Positions 35,325 to 45,330 are shown, counted from the first letter of the stretch. The stretch: 64,000 nucleotides of DNA from Bacillus sp. T33-2 (GCF_002860205.1 NZ_PGVB01000005.1:62001-126000); one strand, 5' to 3'. Notes: generated by a model from the letters alone, not told the origin. Program-made: numbers and translations.

Positions 35325-35903
35325 TCATCCGCTTCTGTCTGCATAAAGACTTCCCTCAAGTGCAAAAGATATCCTGCCTGTTTCCTCTGATACAACTATG
35401 ACAAGGGCATCAACCCGCTCACTCAATCCCAATGCGGCCCGGTGCCTTGTTCCCAGTTTGTCTTCTCCAGTTTCCTGCCTGTTTGACAAGGGCAATATGT
35501 TGCCGGCTGACACAATTACATTATTTTTGATTAACATCCCGCCGTCATGAAGAGGATTTTCAGGATAAAATATCGTTTCAATCAGGGTAGCGCTGAGCAG
35601 TCCTGAAACCGGGATTCCATTGGACAATACTGTTTCAGCCGGCTGTTCCCTTTCTACTACAATCAGTGCGCCCGTGGCGTCTTTCAGACAGGCGACGTGC
35701 CGCCAGAGTGACCTTTGGGAAGTCCGGCAAGTACGGCGACAGATATGTCTCAAGATAAAATGATGATGCAAAATTTGTGTTTCAGCCACCAATCTCTGCA
35801 ATGACCCGATGGCATTTAAAATACAGCATCCTGACTCAGCCAATTTGTCGTCTATTTCGGAAACCTGTTTTTGGATGCTTTTCAAATATGTATGTATTTC
35901 CAT
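35325..35903 (-). CDS. cdaS: CdaS-like sporulation diadenylate cyclase with a garbled internal segment
   Basis: 192 residues from ATG 35903 (AGGA six bases upstream). N-terminal helices, then the DAC domain with LHDGGMLI and GTRHRAALGLSE, the DGx and RHR motifs that bind ATP and metal. It would make c-di-AMP; CdaS does so in developing spores. Between HHH (residue 49) and GALIVVERE the encoded residues are basic and unlike the family. The +1 frame in the same stretch reads FYLETYLSPYLPDF and LAARRLSERRHG, exactly what CdaS proteins have there. A lost base near 35757 and a gained base near 35667 would explain it, leaving about 30 foreign residues. The enzyme may be inactive or altered. Confidence 0.8.
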   Translation of the reverse strand: MEIHTYLKSIQKQVSEIDDKLAESGCCILNAIGSLQRLVAETQILHHHFILRHICRRTCRTSQRSLWRHVACLKDATGALIVVEREQPAETVLSNGIPVSGLLSATLIETIFYPENPLHDGGMLIKNNVIVSAGNILPLSNRQETGEDKLGTRHRAALGLSERVDALVIVVSEETGRISFALEGSLYADRSG

Positions 35904-36115
35904 CAAAAATCCTGCATCAATTTCGGTGATTTTCTATACACCTTCTACACGATATCTGAAAACCTTATCGGTTCTATTGCTAAAGGGTGTTCATGAAAGT
36001 CCCACTGCCTTATTCTTCCCCAATGGTTTTGGAATAAAGTAAAGAAACCCACAGGTTTTAAAAACTCCGTGAACGGGATTATTAATAGTATCTATCAAAT
36101 CGGGGTGTTCATATT

Positions 36116-36724
36116 ATGCTTGAATCGATGGCTAAACAATTTGAAAGGCCAAAGGGCTTTATGGGAAAAGTTGCCGGCCTTATCATGTTTTTTGAAAACA
36201 GGAAAATCAACCATTGGACAATCAGCCAATTGGGTCTTGAGAAAGGGGACCGGATACTCGAGGTCGGATATGGGCCAGGCTATGCAATACGTTCAATCAT
36301 GAAACAAAATCGCCAAGTATTTTTGGATGGAGTAGATTTATCAAGAGACATGAAAACCGAGGCAACAAAAAGGAATCAACCCTTCATCGAGATGGGACGA
36401 ATCCAGCTATATACAGGTGATGTTTACGATTTCAGGCCGCGCCATAAATATAACAAGGTATTTTCCGTCAATAATTACCCTCTGTGGGAGCGCCCAGTAC
36501 AGTCACTGAAACATTTATATGAGATGCTAGAGGACGGCGGGAGAATTGTCCTCACTGTACAGCCTCGGGAAGAAGGTTCCGTTGACCAGACTGCCGTGCT
36601 GCTTGGCAAAAAAATCAGCCAGGATCTGTACATTGCTGGCTTTAAAGACATTGTGCAGGGTTTTAAAAAGGTCCGTCCAGTCCTGACTGTGAGTGTCAGC
36701 GCCCAAAAAAATAAGCCCGCTTGA
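36116..36724 (+). CDS. class I SAM-dependent methyltransferase
   Basis: 202 residues. Motif I ILEVGYGPGYAIR near 47-59 (GxGxG has become GYGPG), acidic post-I in LDGVDLSRDM, and MLEDGGRIVLTVQP as motif III. It resembles small-molecule methyltransferases of the UbiE/Methyltransf_11 kind. GGGGTG lies about ten bases before the ATG. Convergent with trpA. Confidence 0.82.
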   Translation: MLESMAKQFERPKGFMGKVAGLIMFFENRKINHWTISQLGLEKGDRILEVGYGPGYAIRSIMKQNRQVFLDGVDLSRDMKTEATKRNQPFIEMGRIQLYTGDVYDFRPRHKYNKVFSVNNYPLWERPVQSLKHLYEMLEDGGRIVLTVQPREEGSVDQTAVLLGKKISQDLYIAGFKDIVQGFKKVRPVLTVSVSAQKNKPA

Positions 36725-36750
36725 TATACATCAGGCGCGGGCTTTTTTTC
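36714..36750. terminator. terminator shared by the methyltransferase gene and trpA
   Basis: AAGCCCGC/GCGGGCTT stem with 16-base loop and T7 on the plus strand. It overlaps the last codons of the methyltransferase. Confidence 0.8.
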
Positions 36751-36765
36751 TGGTTTGGCAATCAT

Positions 36766-37536
36766 TTATGCTTCAACACTCACAGCTGCCTGCATCAGGG
36801 CTGCGATTCCCTCTAAATCGTTATTTTCAAATAAATCGACGATCTTGCTTCCGACAATCACGCCATCACATAATTGGTTGACTTCCTTCACCTGTTCCGA
36901 GGTTGAAATTCCAAAACCCGCAAGCACCGGTATGCTGCTTGCTTTTTTGACCTTGCCCAAAAACTCTCCGAGTCCCCCATCAAATTGTGTCCGCGCACCC
37001 GTGATGCCAGTAACTGTCACGGCATACAAATAGCCCTTGCCATTGGCTGCGATCTGGTCCAGCCTGCTTTGCGGGCTCGTCGGGGTGACAAGCCTGATCA
37101 GGGGGATGCTATCCTGTTCAAGTTTTGCTGCAATGATATCTTCCTCTTCCATCGGCAAGTCCGGGATTATGCAGCCATCCACTCCTGCTGAAGTGCTGTC
37201 AGCCACAAACCTGTCCACACCATAAGCCAGGACCGGATTTAAATATGTCATGACGATCAGCGGGATGGAAATCTCCTTCCTGGAGGCGCGGATTGCGTCA
37301 AGGACACCCGTCAATGTTGTGCCCTCCTGCAGTGCCCGTATTCCAGCCCGCTGGATTGTCGGCCCATCGGCAACCGGATCGGAAAATGGGATGCCGATTT
37401 CTACAGCGGTGGCACCATTTCTTTCGAGGAACAATATCCTCTCCTTAAGGGCGTCCAGCCCGCCGTCGCCAGCCATGATATATGGAACAAATGCCTTCTT
37501 CCCTGGAGTTTTAAATGAATTTTCAATTCTATTCAT
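36766..37536 (-). CDS. trpA: tryptophan synthase alpha chain TrpA
   Basis: 256 residues from ATG 37536, seven bases after GGGAGG; the ATG two codons earlier is too close to it. TIM barrel with [11 protein letters not shown], the catalytic E in [16 protein letters not shown] and catalytic D in PDLPMEEED. It cleaves indole-3-glycerol phosphate and channels indole to TrpB. Last gene of trpEGDCFBA; it overlaps trpB by eight bases. Confidence 0.97.
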   Translation of the reverse strand: MNRIENSFKTPGKKAFVPYIMAGDGGLDALKERILFLERNGATAVEIGIPFSDPVADGPTIQRAGIRALQEGTTLTGVLDAIRASRKEISIPLIVMTYLNPVLAYGVDRFVADSTSAGVDGCIIPDLPMEEEDIIAAKLEQDSIPLIRLVTPTSPQSRLDQIAANGKGYLYAVTVTGITGARTQFDGGLGEFLGKVKKASSIPVLAGFGISTSEQVKEVNQLCDGVIVGSKIVDLFENNDLEGIAALMQAAVSVEA

Positions 37537-38740
37537 GCCCATTACCTCCCTGACTTTCCTTTATGGCTTGCACATCCTTGTCTCCCCTTCCTGACAAGCA
37601 TACGACTATGCCCTGGCCGCCGTCCATCGTTGCCGCAAGCTTTACGGCGTAGGCAATTGCATGCGCGCTTTCTAGCGCAGGAATGATCCCTTCCATCCGG
37701 GAAAGCAGCTTAAATGCGTCAAGTGCTTCTTTGTCTGTCACTGCTTCATATTTGATCCTGCCCTGATCATGGAGATAGCTGTGTTCCGGGCCGACACCAG
37801 GATAATCAAGCCCGGCGGAAATGGAATGAGCCTCCTGGATTTGGCCGTGTTCATCCTGGAGCAGATACATCATGGTCCCATGCAGCACCCCCGGCTTCCC
37901 CTTCGTCAAAGATGCGGCATGCTTATCGGTATCGATTCCCAGGCCTGCAGCTTCCACACCATACATGTTCACTGATTCATCTTCTATGAACGGATAGAAC
38001 ATGCCTATTGAATTGCTTCCGCCTCCTATACATGCAACCAGTGCGTCCGGCAGCTTCCCTTCTTTTGCAGCATACTGCTCTTTTGTTTCACGACCAATGA
38101 CGCTCTGAAAATCCCTGACCATTTTTGGGAATGGGTGGGGTCCCATTACTGACCCAAGGATATAGTGGGTATCGTTGACATTTGCCACCCAGTAGCGAAG
38201 CGCCTCGTTCACAGCATCTTTCAAAGTACCGCTTCCGGACTTGACACTGACCACGGTCGCACCCAAAAGCTCCATTCTGAACACATTGAGCTGCTGCCTT
38301 CTGATATCTTCTTCACCCATGAAAATGATGCATTCAAGATTCAGGAGCGCACATACTGTCGCTGTTGCGACGCCGTGCTGGCCGGCACCTGTTTCCGCGA
38401 CGACCTTCCTTTTCGCCATCCGGGCGGCGAGCAGCGCCTGGCCAATTGTGTTGTTGATTTTATGGGCACCGGTATGGTTAAGATCTTCCCGTTTCAGATA
38501 TATCTTTGCCCCTCCGGCATGTTTCGTTAAATTCTCCGCAAAATACAGTGGTGTTTCCCTGCCGACATATTCCTTCAGCAGTTTATTGAGCTGCTCATTG
38601 AAGCCATCATCCTTCAAAGCAAGTTCATACTCTGCCTCAAGGTCGATGACTGCCTGCATCAATGTTTCAGGAACGAACCTGCCTCCGTATTTGCCGAAAT
38701 GGCCTTTCGCATCAGGAAGTCCGTATGTTTTCTGTGTCAT
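37529..38740 (-). CDS. trpB: tryptophan synthase beta chain TrpB
   Basis: 403 residues. PLP lysine in [13 protein letters not shown] near 95; [10 protein letters not shown] binds the PLP phosphate; [13 protein letters not shown] is conserved. It joins indole and serine to tryptophan. The ATG overlaps the trpF stop as ATGA; GAGAGGAG lies upstream. Confidence 0.98.
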   Translation of the reverse strand: MTQKTYGLPDAKGHFGKYGGRFVPETLMQAVIDLEAEYELALKDDGFNEQLNKLLKEYVGRETPLYFAENLTKHAGGAKIYLKREDLNHTGAHKINNTIGQALLAARMAKRKVVAETGAGQHGVATATVCALLNLECIIFMGEEDIRRQQLNVFRMELLGATVVSVKSGSGTLKDAVNEALRYWVANVNDTHYILGSVMGPHPFPKMVRDFQSVIGRETKEQYAAKEGKLPDALVACIGGGSNSIGMFYPFIEDESVNMYGVEAAGLGIDTDKHAASLTKGKPGVLHGTMMYLLQDEHGQIQEAHSISAGLDYPGVGPEHSYLHDQGRIKYEAVTDKEALDAFKLLSRMEGIIPALESAHAIAYAVKLAATMDGGQGIVVCLSGRGDKDVQAIKESQGGNGHE

Positions 38741-39360
38741 ATTACTGGCTCCTCTCCAATTGTTTTCGCATTGTTAATAAAACGTGCGATCTTTTCTCTG
38801 TCTTTTCGTCCATTTGTTTCGACGCCGCTGCTGACATCGACCATGAATGGGGCCACTGTCTCGACCGCTTCCCCGACATTTTCCGGATCGAGGCCGCCTG
38901 CGAGGATGATGTTGGGGCGGGCATGGCTGGCACCAGCCGCCAGGGCCCAATCAAACTTGCGCCCGTTGCCTCCCTGGTACTTCCCGGCCGGGCTGTCGAG
39001 CAAGATATATTGGGCAGCAATCGTGCCGATGCTCAAAATATCTTCTTTTGAGTGCACACTTACAGATTTAATCACTGGAAAATCAAACTGTTTCATAAAT
39101 TCGTCTGTTTCATCGCCATGCATCTGGATGTGCGTGAGTCCTGAAATTTGGGCGATTTTTTCGATTGCTTCCTTCGTTTCATTGACAAATACGCCAACCT
39201 TCCATATATGGCCGGGCACGCCTTCGATCATTTCTTTTGCCTGTTCCGGGGTGACCCGCCTTTTACTGTCGGCAAAAACAAACCCAAGTGCATCGGCGCC
39301 TGCACTCACCGCATGCTCTGCTGTGGCGCGGTCCATGATACCGCATATTTTAACTCTCAT
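38737..39360 (-). CDS. trpF: phosphoribosylanthranilate isomerase TrpF
   Basis: 207 residues. VKICGIM at the start has the catalytic cysteine; [14 protein letters not shown] and the C-terminal VDVSSGVET contain the catalytic aspartate and phosphate loop. It starts with ATGA overlap on trpC and ends with ATGA overlap on trpB, so translation is tightly coupled. Confidence 0.97.
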   Translation of the reverse strand: MRVKICGIMDRATAEHAVSAGADALGFVFADSKRRVTPEQAKEMIEGVPGHIWKVGVFVNETKEAIEKIAQISGLTHIQMHGDETDEFMKQFDFPVIKSVSVHSKEDILSIGTIAAQYILLDSPAGKYQGGNGRKFDWALAAGASHARPNIILAGGLDPENVGEAVETVAPFMVDVSSGVETNGRKDREKIARFINNAKTIGEEPVI

Positions 39361-40151
39361 TTCAATGCTGCCCCCAGCTTCGGCACCTTCAATTCATTGA
39401 ATGTTTCCTTAAGATTGCTGCTCGTCATAAACGTCTCCCCTACTAATATTCCGTCAGCGCCTGCGGCAGCTGCCCTACGGACGTCGTCCTGTGTCTTGAT
39501 GCCACTTTCACTGATCAGGAAAGGCCCCGCTTCTTTTACAAGCGGACCGAGTTTTTCTGTATTTTTCAGGTCAACCCTAAATGTCTTCAGGTCGCGGTTA
39601 TTGACGCCAATCAGTTTCGGCCCGGCCGCAAGGGCCTTTTCAAGGTCCTCCTCATCGTGGATTTCCACAAGTACTTCAAGTCCGGATTCAATTGCATAAC
39701 GATGGAGGCCAAATAATTCTTCTCTTTTCAGTGCCGCCGCAATTAATAAAACCAGGCTGGCGCCAGATGCCTGCGCATGGTCAATTTGAACCTTATCGAT
39801 AATGAAATCTTTGCATAGCACTGGCAGCGGGACAGCGTTTGCCACGCTATTCAAGTCGGTGAAAGAACCTTTAAAAAAATTAGCGTCGGTCAAGACAGAA
39901 ACCGCATCCGCGCCACAATCCGCATAATGGACGGCTTGCTCCGCCGGGTCTGCCTGTATATTGATGTCCCCTTTAGATGGTGAAGCCCTTTTAAATTCGG
40001 ATATGATTGAAATTGTAGCTGAATTCTTCATTGTTTCCAATAAGGAACGGGAAGGCAGGCCCTGGTTTTCAGGATGCAGGGTGGCTATTTTCTTCATTTC
40101 CGCTACTTCTGCCCGTTTCCTGGCAATGATTCGGTCTAGGATTGTTTCCAC
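39357..40151 (-). CDS. trpC: indole-3-glycerol phosphate synthase TrpC
   Basis: 264 residues from GTG 40151, directly after the trpD stop, with AAAGGCGG upstream. IISEFKRASPSKG and VLCKDFIID carry the catalytic lysines; EIHDEEDLEKAL, IGVNNRDLKTF and ISESGI are also present. It decarboxylates and closes the ring of CdRP. Confidence 0.97.
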   Translation of the reverse strand: METILDRIIARKRAEVAEMKKIATLHPENQGLPSRSLLETMKNSATISIISEFKRASPSKGDINIQADPAEQAVHYADCGADAVSVLTDANFFKGSFTDLNSVANAVPLPVLCKDFIIDKVQIDHAQASGASLVLLIAAALKREELFGLHRYAIESGLEVLVEIHDEEDLEKALAAGPKLIGVNNRDLKTFRVDLKNTEKLGPLVKEAGPFLISESGIKTQDDVRRAAAAGADGILVGETFMTSSNLKETFNELKVPKLGAALK

Positions 40152-41183
40152 TTAGATGGCCGCCTTTCTATACTGTGAACTTTTCTCAATAAGGAATTGC
40201 AATTTGTCGAGGGCAGCGCCTGAATCTATGCTTTCAGCGGCGCAGCTGATCCCTTCAACGATGGTTTTCGCCTTGCCGGCGGTAAAAATGCCGATTCCTG
40301 CATTTAAGAGCACAGTGTCGCGGTAGGCTCCCTGCTTTCCTTTTAACACCTTTAACAGAATGTCGGCATTTTCCTTGGAGTCTCCGCCCCTGATGCTGGA
40401 GTTGTCATACTGTGGCAGCCCTACATGGCTTGGGTGAAGGACTCCCCTGGATGTAGTGCCGTTTTCGATGATCACCAGCTCGTTCTCCCCGGCAAGTGAC
40501 GCCTCATCCATATACCCGGCACCATTCAATACGACAGCCCGTTTCCTGCCGAGTGTGTTTAAAACCGCGGCAAATTTGTCAAGGAGGTCCCGGCGGTAGA
40601 TGCCAAGCATCTGGTAATCAAGGTCGACTGGGTTTGTCAACGGCCCGATCAGGTTAAAAATGGTTGGAATCCGCAAATCCTTGCGCACTTTCATGATTTT
40701 TTTTACTTTTGGGTGGACGTGCGGCGCGAACAGGAATGCAATCCCATTCTCCTGCAGGATTTCCTCAGATGCTTCCGTCGGCAAATCAAGCGCAACACCG
40801 AGATGCTCGAGGACATCGGCGCTCCCTGTTTTGCTGGAAATGCTGCGGTTTCCGTGCTTTGCCACCTTGATGCCGGCTCCGGCAATGACAAATGCGGAAG
40901 TAGTGCTGATATTGAAGCTTTTTGCGCCGTCGCCGCCAGTCCCGCAATTGTCCAGTACATCTGCATGCTTGTTTTTAAAAGGGAGGGAATTCTTTCTTAA
41001 CGCTTTTGCAAGGCCCGCTACCTCTTCGACAGTCTCTCCCTTAGATTTTAAGCCGACTAAAAATGCAGCGATCTCGCTGTCTGATACTTCTTCATTGAAC
41101 AGGAGGTCTACCGCTTCCTCCATTTCCGTCTCCGTAAGCGACTGGCGGTCTGTCAGCCTTTCAAGATATGTTTTCATGGACAT
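40152..41183 (-). CDS. trpD: anthranilate phosphoribosyltransferase TrpD
   Basis: 343 residues from ATG 41183 (AAAGGGG five bases upstream). DNCGTGGDGAKSFNISTTS binds PRPP, followed by KHGNRSISSKTGSADVLE and RKDLRIPTIFNLIGPLTNP. It overlaps the trpG end by 23 bases. Confidence 0.98.
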   Translation of the reverse strand: MSMKTYLERLTDRQSLTETEMEEAVDLLFNEEVSDSEIAAFLVGLKSKGETVEEVAGLAKALRKNSLPFKNKHADVLDNCGTGGDGAKSFNISTTSAFVIAGAGIKVAKHGNRSISSKTGSADVLEHLGVALDLPTEASEEILQENGIAFLFAPHVHPKVKKIMKVRKDLRIPTIFNLIGPLTNPVDLDYQMLGIYRRDLLDKFAAVLNTLGRKRAVVLNGAGYMDEASLAGENELVIIENGTTSRGVLHPSHVGLPQYDNSSIRGGDSKENADILLKVLKGKQGAYRDTVLLNAGIGIFTAGKAKTIVEGISCAAESIDSGAALDKLQFLIEKSSQYRKAAI

Positions 41184-41763
41184 ATAACCCCTTTCCTATA
41201 GTTGATAAGAAGTTGCTGAGCATTTGTTTCCCGGTTGCTGTCCCGATTGATTCCGGGTGGAACTGCAGGCCATACAATGGGTAAATATCATGCTTGATTG
41301 CCATAATTTCATTGTCATCAAGAGAACGCGCGAGGATTGAAAATCCATCCGGGATCGTGCTGCCTTCAATCACAAGTGAGTGGTAGCGCATGACATTAAG
41401 AATATCTGGGAGATTCTCGAACAGCCCGGTACCTGTATGTGTTACGCCCGAGATTTTTCCGTGCATTATTCTTTTGGCTTTCACGATAGATGAGCCAAAT
41501 GCATGCCCGATTGCCTGATGCCCGAGGCATATCCCGAGAATCGGGATCGACTGGTAAAATGCTTTTATAAGCTCAACACAAATGCCGGCGTTTTCAGGAC
41601 GGCCGGGCCCGGGGGAAATGATGATCGCTTCTGGAGCAAGGCCGTTAACGTCGTCAATGGTGATGCTGTCATTCCGTACGACTTTCAGCTCCGCGCCGAG
41701 CTCGCCGAGATATTGGTATAGATTAAATGTAAACGAGTCATAATTATCGATTAACAGAATCAT
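41161..41763 (-). CDS. trpG: anthranilate synthase glutaminase subunit TrpG
   Basis: 200 residues. Glutamine amidotransferase class I triad: C in ILGICLGHQAIGHAFG, H and E in LQFHPESI. ISPGPGRPENAG is the oxyanion loop. In B. subtilis this role is filled by PabA from the folate operon; here the gene sits in the trp operon, overlapping the trpE end by 20 bases. It may still serve both anthranilate and 4-aminobenzoate synthesis if no other copy exists. Confidence 0.96.
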   Translation of the reverse strand: MILLIDNYDSFTFNLYQYLGELGAELKVVRNDSITIDDVNGLAPEAIIISPGPGRPENAGICVELIKAFYQSIPILGICLGHQAIGHAFGSSIVKAKRIMHGKISGVTHTGTGLFENLPDILNVMRYHSLVIEGSTIPDGFSILARSLDDNEIMAIKHDIYPLYGLQFHPESIGTATGKQMLSNFLSTIGKGLYVHENIS

Positions 41764-43147
41764 ATGAAACCTCCATAAGAGCCTTTAGTTTGTGGACCGT
41801 CTCATCAAATTCCATGGCCGGTACGGAATCGTGCACGATGCCGGCTCCTGCCTGGATATATGCCTTGCCATCCTTTACGATCATCGTCCGGATCACAAGC
41901 GCAAAATCCATATTTCCTGATGCGGAATAGTAGCCAACTGCACCGGAATACACACCGCGTTTGACGCCTTCGAGCTCATTGATGATTTGCATTGCCCTGA
42001 TTTTTGGCGCCCCGGAAACCGTGCCTGCCGGTAGGCACGCAACCAGTCCTTCGATCGGTTCGGTGCCCGGCGTCAAATTCCCGCTTACCTCGGAAACAAG
42101 ATGCATCACATGTTTGTACCGTTCAACCTGCATATGTTTATTTATCCTGACTGAACCTGGCGCGCTGACACGGCCGATGTCATTCCGGCCTAAATCCAGC
42201 AGCATCCTGTGTTCAGCCAGTTCCTTATCATCGCTCTTCAGGTCAGCCTCGTTCCGGAGATCCTCCTGCTCGCTTGTCCCCCGGGGCCTCGTTCCGGCGA
42301 TCGGGTTCGTCGTTATCGTCCGCTGTTTCGACTTGACGAGGCTCTCAGGCGATGCACCGGCAATGACATATTCCTCAAAGTCAAGGTAGTACATATATGG
42401 AGATGGGTTCTGGACCCTGAGCTTCCGGTAAAACGAAAACGGGTTGCCAGAGGCTTCGGCACTCAGGCGCCGTGAGAGCACGACTTGAAAAATATCCCCT
42501 GCCTCGATATATTCTTTCGCTTTGACAACCATTTGTTCATATTTATCCCTCGCGATCTGGTCGTGAAAGGTGGATAGCCGGAAATCTGCTTCCGCTGGGT
42601 TTGTTGCTTCCCCGTTGATCTCGGCTTTTCGTTTTTCAAGCCTGCCGCGCAATGCTTCAGTTGAATGGGTGTCGCCAAACGGGATCCCAATCAGATAAAT
42701 TTTTTGTTTCACATGGTCAAAAATGATGATTTCCTCGAAGAACATCAGATGGGCATCCGGCATATCTAGATCATCAGGCAGCTCAACACCAATATGTTCA
42801 AAGTTCCTGATCATGTCATAGCCCATATACCCGACTGCCCCGCCAATAAAAGGTATATCCAGCTCAGAATCAAGTTTTGGCATCTCGGCAGATAAAACAT
42901 CTAGAAAATTTCCGGCAAGTTGGCGTTCACCCATACTGTCCTTTTTGAAAGTACACCCGTCCCGGCTTTTCAGCTCGAACACCGGCGAACTTCCGATAAA
43001 TGAGAAGCGCCCGGAATGCTCATGCTTTAATGAGCTTTCGAGCAGAAATTTCTTCGTCCCCGAAATTTTCTGGTATACCGAAATCGGGGTCAACACATCC
43101 CCTTCAATTTCCTCGATCAAAATGCGTGATTCACTGTTGACAGCCAT
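41744..43147 (-). CDS. trpE: anthranilate synthase component I TrpE
   Basis: 467 residues, first gene of the operon. Chorismate-binding domain with PIAGTRPRG, EHRMLLDLGRNDIGRV, GTVSGAPKIRAM and the C-terminal IQAGAGIVHDS. An LLES-type segment near residue 33 fits the tryptophan feedback site. AAAGGGG precedes ATG 43147. Expression is gated by two T-boxes. Confidence 0.98.
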   Translation of the reverse strand: MAVNSESRILIEEIEGDVLTPISVYQKISGTKKFLLESSLKHEHSGRFSFIGSSPVFELKSRDGCTFKKDSMGERQLAGNFLDVLSAEMPKLDSELDIPFIGGAVGYMGYDMIRNFEHIGVELPDDLDMPDAHLMFFEEIIIFDHVKQKIYLIGIPFGDTHSTEALRGRLEKRKAEINGEATNPAEADFRLSTFHDQIARDKYEQMVVKAKEYIEAGDIFQVVLSRRLSAEASGNPFSFYRKLRVQNPSPYMYYLDFEEYVIAGASPESLVKSKQRTITTNPIAGTRPRGTSEQEDLRNEADLKSDDKELAEHRMLLDLGRNDIGRVSAPGSVRINKHMQVERYKHVMHLVSEVSGNLTPGTEPIEGLVACLPAGTVSGAPKIRAMQIINELEGVKRGVYSGAVGYYSASGNMDFALVIRTMIVKDGKAYIQAGAGIVHDSVPAMEFDETVHKLKALMEVSYDSVNR

Positions 43148-43170
43148 GAAAATGCCCCTTTCCCACTAAA

Positions 43171-43439
43171 TAAAAAAGTCCCCTGCACGCACAAAGATTG
43201 TGCGTACAGAGGACGATGATCAAAGACCGCGGTGCCACCTCGTTTGGAACAACTGTGTGTTCCCTCTTGAAGTCCCTGTAACGGAGGAGTCCCGTGCGTC
43301 CCTACTTTCGGTTTCAGGAAACAACTCGCAAGCCCATTCACACAGCTGTCCTGTACCGGCTCTCACCTGTTCCGGCTCTCTGTAACGGACGGCACTATGC
43401 TACTTTTCTTGCTCTACGTTTTAATTTTATTTTTTTAAA
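43171..43439 (-). promoter_or_regulatory. proximal T-box riboswitch (tRNA-Trp) before trpE
   Basis: The T-box sequence AGGTGGCACCGCGG lies at 43227-43240 on the minus strand. The specifier codon UGG is at 43334-43336 within UGAAUGGGC. The terminator is a long stem at 43178-43194 with 43198-43214 followed by T6. Uncharged tRNA-Trp pairing would favour the antiterminator and let trpE be read. Confidence 0.9.
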
Positions 43440-43720
43440 AACAAAAAGGGTTCCCCGCCAAAAAAGGACGAGAAACCCGTGGTGCCACCTTCATGAGCTG
43501 ATAAACAGCCCGCTCTGATAGGTATCGAAGCGCATGCCTGAATACCCGCCTCTTTTAACGATGAGGCCATTTCGCCAAAGCCTACTGCTTAAAACAAGGT
43601 TCGGTTTGGAAGCTCGGAAGTCCATTCACTAAAACATCATCACTGATTCGCACCGGCCATCAGCTCTCTTTGGATTCTGTCATAGCTACTACTCTTCGTC
43701 AACGCTTTTCGATTATTGTT
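43440..43720 (-). promoter_or_regulatory. distal T-box riboswitch (tRNA-Trp)
   Basis: A second, complete T-box: AAGGTGGCACCACGG at 43477-43491, specifier UGG at 43622-43624 in GUGAAUGGAC, AGTAG-type stem I sequences upstream and its own terminator (43447-43456 with 43467-43476, then T5). Both T-boxes must be relieved in tandem, giving a tighter and steeper response to tryptophan starvation. Confidence 0.88.
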
Positions 43721-43724
43721 TATT

Positions 43725-43753
43725 ATCTTATAAATTCCCGGACTCGTTGTCAA
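43725..43753 (-). promoter_or_regulatory. trp operon promoter
   Basis: Minus strand TTGACA (43748-43753), 17-base spacer, TAAGAT (43725-43730). The start would lie near 43718, at the head of the distal T-box. Confidence 0.75.
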
Positions 43754-43926
43754 CCTGTTTTTAGAAAATTAATAAAAAACCAAATCAATTCAATAATTTA
43801 GCGACTTATACACCGGAAATATTCCGGCCAGCTTCATTTCCAGAAATAGTTATGGTGAGCCGCTTGTAGATACTATAAAAAAGGCAAATATTAATGTTAG
43901 TTTCTCTTTAAGAAGGTGGTTAACGA

Positions 43927-45195
43927 ATGAACCATGTAGAACGATTATTTGATCGGCTGGGTAAGGAGAATTCCGGGGAAGGAAGCGGAACTGATACAGG
44001 CAGCCAGAAATGGGCGATTGTCGCTATCGCATCGATCCCCCTTGTCATGACTCTTGGAAATTCGATGCTGATACCTGTTTTGCCTGTAATGGAAAAAACG
44101 ATGGGCATTTCCTCCTTTCAATCAAGCCTGATTATAACAGTGTATTCCGTGGTCGCCATCCTTCTCATCCCGATAGCTGGATACCTTTCGGACCATATCG
44201 GCAGAAAGAACGTGATCATTCCAAGCCTGGCCATCGCAGCTGCAGGAGGGCTTATTTCAGGCTGGGCTTCGTGGCAGATGGAAAACGGCTACTGGCTGAT
44301 CCTGATAGGCAGGGCCCTCCAAGGAGTAGGTGCTGCCGGTTCCTTCCCGATAGTTCTCCCTCTGGTGGGCGATATGTTTAAGAAAGAGGTTGAAATCAGC
44401 AGTGCACTTGGCCAAATCGAAACGTCGAACACGCTTGGAAAAGTATTAAGCCCTGTGCTAGGTTCCTTTCTTGCCGGGATAGTATGGTTCATTCCATTTT
44501 TCTCAATTCCAGTCTTTTGTGCCATTTCTATTTTATTGATGCTATTTCTCGTGAAAAATCCGAAAAGAAAACAGGAAGCATTGCCGTTTTCCGATTTCTT
44601 AAAAAAAGTGAAATTAATTTTCACCGAAAATGGCCGCTGGCTTTACGCCACATTTGTAATCGGTGTCATTTTGATGTTCGTTCTCTTCGGTGTCTTGTTT
44701 TATCTATCTGATGTCCTTGAAAATAAATATGGGATAAAGGACATTAAAAAAGGGTTGCTCCTGGCACTTCCCTTGGGTGCGCTTTGTTTTGCATCTTACT
44801 ATACCGGGAAGAAAATCAAGGAAGACAAGGTCCTGATGAAATGGGTCACCTTCAGCGGTTGTCTCTTGCTCGCCATTTCGATAGCGGTCCTGAGTTTTTC
44901 AAAGGATTTATGGTTTATCATTTTGATGTTCCTCTTTGGCGGAATAGGAATCGGGGTTTGCCTGCCATCCCTTGACGCTTTAATTACAGAAAGCATTGAA
45001 AAGGAAGAGCGCGGCACGATCACATCCATTTACAGTTCGATGAGATTCGTGGGTGTGGCAGCAGGGCCCCCTGTTGTCGCGTTGCTTATGAAAAATTCAG
45101 AGAATTTGATTTTTGTTGTACTCACTGTGTTAAGCGCAGGTGCGGCTCTTGCAACATTCATTGCGATAAAACCTGGCAAAAAACAAACACACTAA
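43927..45195 (+). CDS. MFS transporter, multidrug-efflux type
   Basis: 422 residues, twelve predicted helices after a charged N-terminal tail of about 27. Motif A is GYLSDHIGRKNVI between helices 2 and 3. SSALGQIETSNTLGKVLSPVLG covers the motif C region, found in drug/proton antiporters. GGIGIGVCLPSLDALITES is typical of Bacillus efflux pumps. AAGGTGG precedes the ATG by about eight bases. Substrate unknown; no regulator is adjacent. Confidence 0.85.
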   Translation: MNHVERLFDRLGKENSGEGSGTDTGSQKWAIVAIASIPLVMTLGNSMLIPVLPVMEKTMGISSFQSSLIITVYSVVAILLIPIAGYLSDHIGRKNVIIPSLAIAAAGGLISGWASWQMENGYWLILIGRALQGVGAAGSFPIVLPLVGDMFKKEVEISSALGQIETSNTLGKVLSPVLGSFLAGIVWFIPFFSIPVFCAISILLMLFLVKNPKRKQEALPFSDFLKKVKLIFTENGRWLYATFVIGVILMFVLFGVLFYLSDVLENKYGIKDIKKGLLLALPLGALCFASYYTGKKIKEDKVLMKWVTFSGCLLLAISIAVLSFSKDLWFIILMFLFGGIGIGVCLPSLDALITESIEKEERGTITSIYSSMRFVGVAAGPPVVALLMKNSENLIFVVLTVLSAGAALATFIAIKPGKKQTH

Positions 45196-45258
45196 AAGAT
45201 CTGTCCGTTAGGTTCCAATTTCATCCAAATCCGTGTATTCAACCGTGACATAAAGCAA

Positions 45259-45286
45259 TTGCTGTGTTATTCTTTATTTGTATAAA
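45259..45286 (+). promoter_or_regulatory. promoter of candidate antitoxin RNA
   Basis: TTGCTG (45259-45264), 16-base spacer, TATAAA (45281-45286); start near 45293, running toward and antisense to the toxin mRNA 3' end. Confidence 0.5.
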
Positions 45287-45289
45287 GAA

Positions 45290-45330
45290 GCATAAAAGAG
45301 GCCGCAGGTGTTGGCCCACCTGCGGTCTCT
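45290..45330 (-). terminator. terminator of the toxin mRNA
   Basis: On the minus strand GAGACCGCAGGTG/CACCTGCGGCCTC, nearly perfect 13-base stem, followed by TTTTATG. Confidence 0.7.

Noticed and set aside
40660-41187. 175-codon frame antisense to trpD
   Set aside because: Shadow of a strongly conserved gene; composition is that of a reverse-complement frame.
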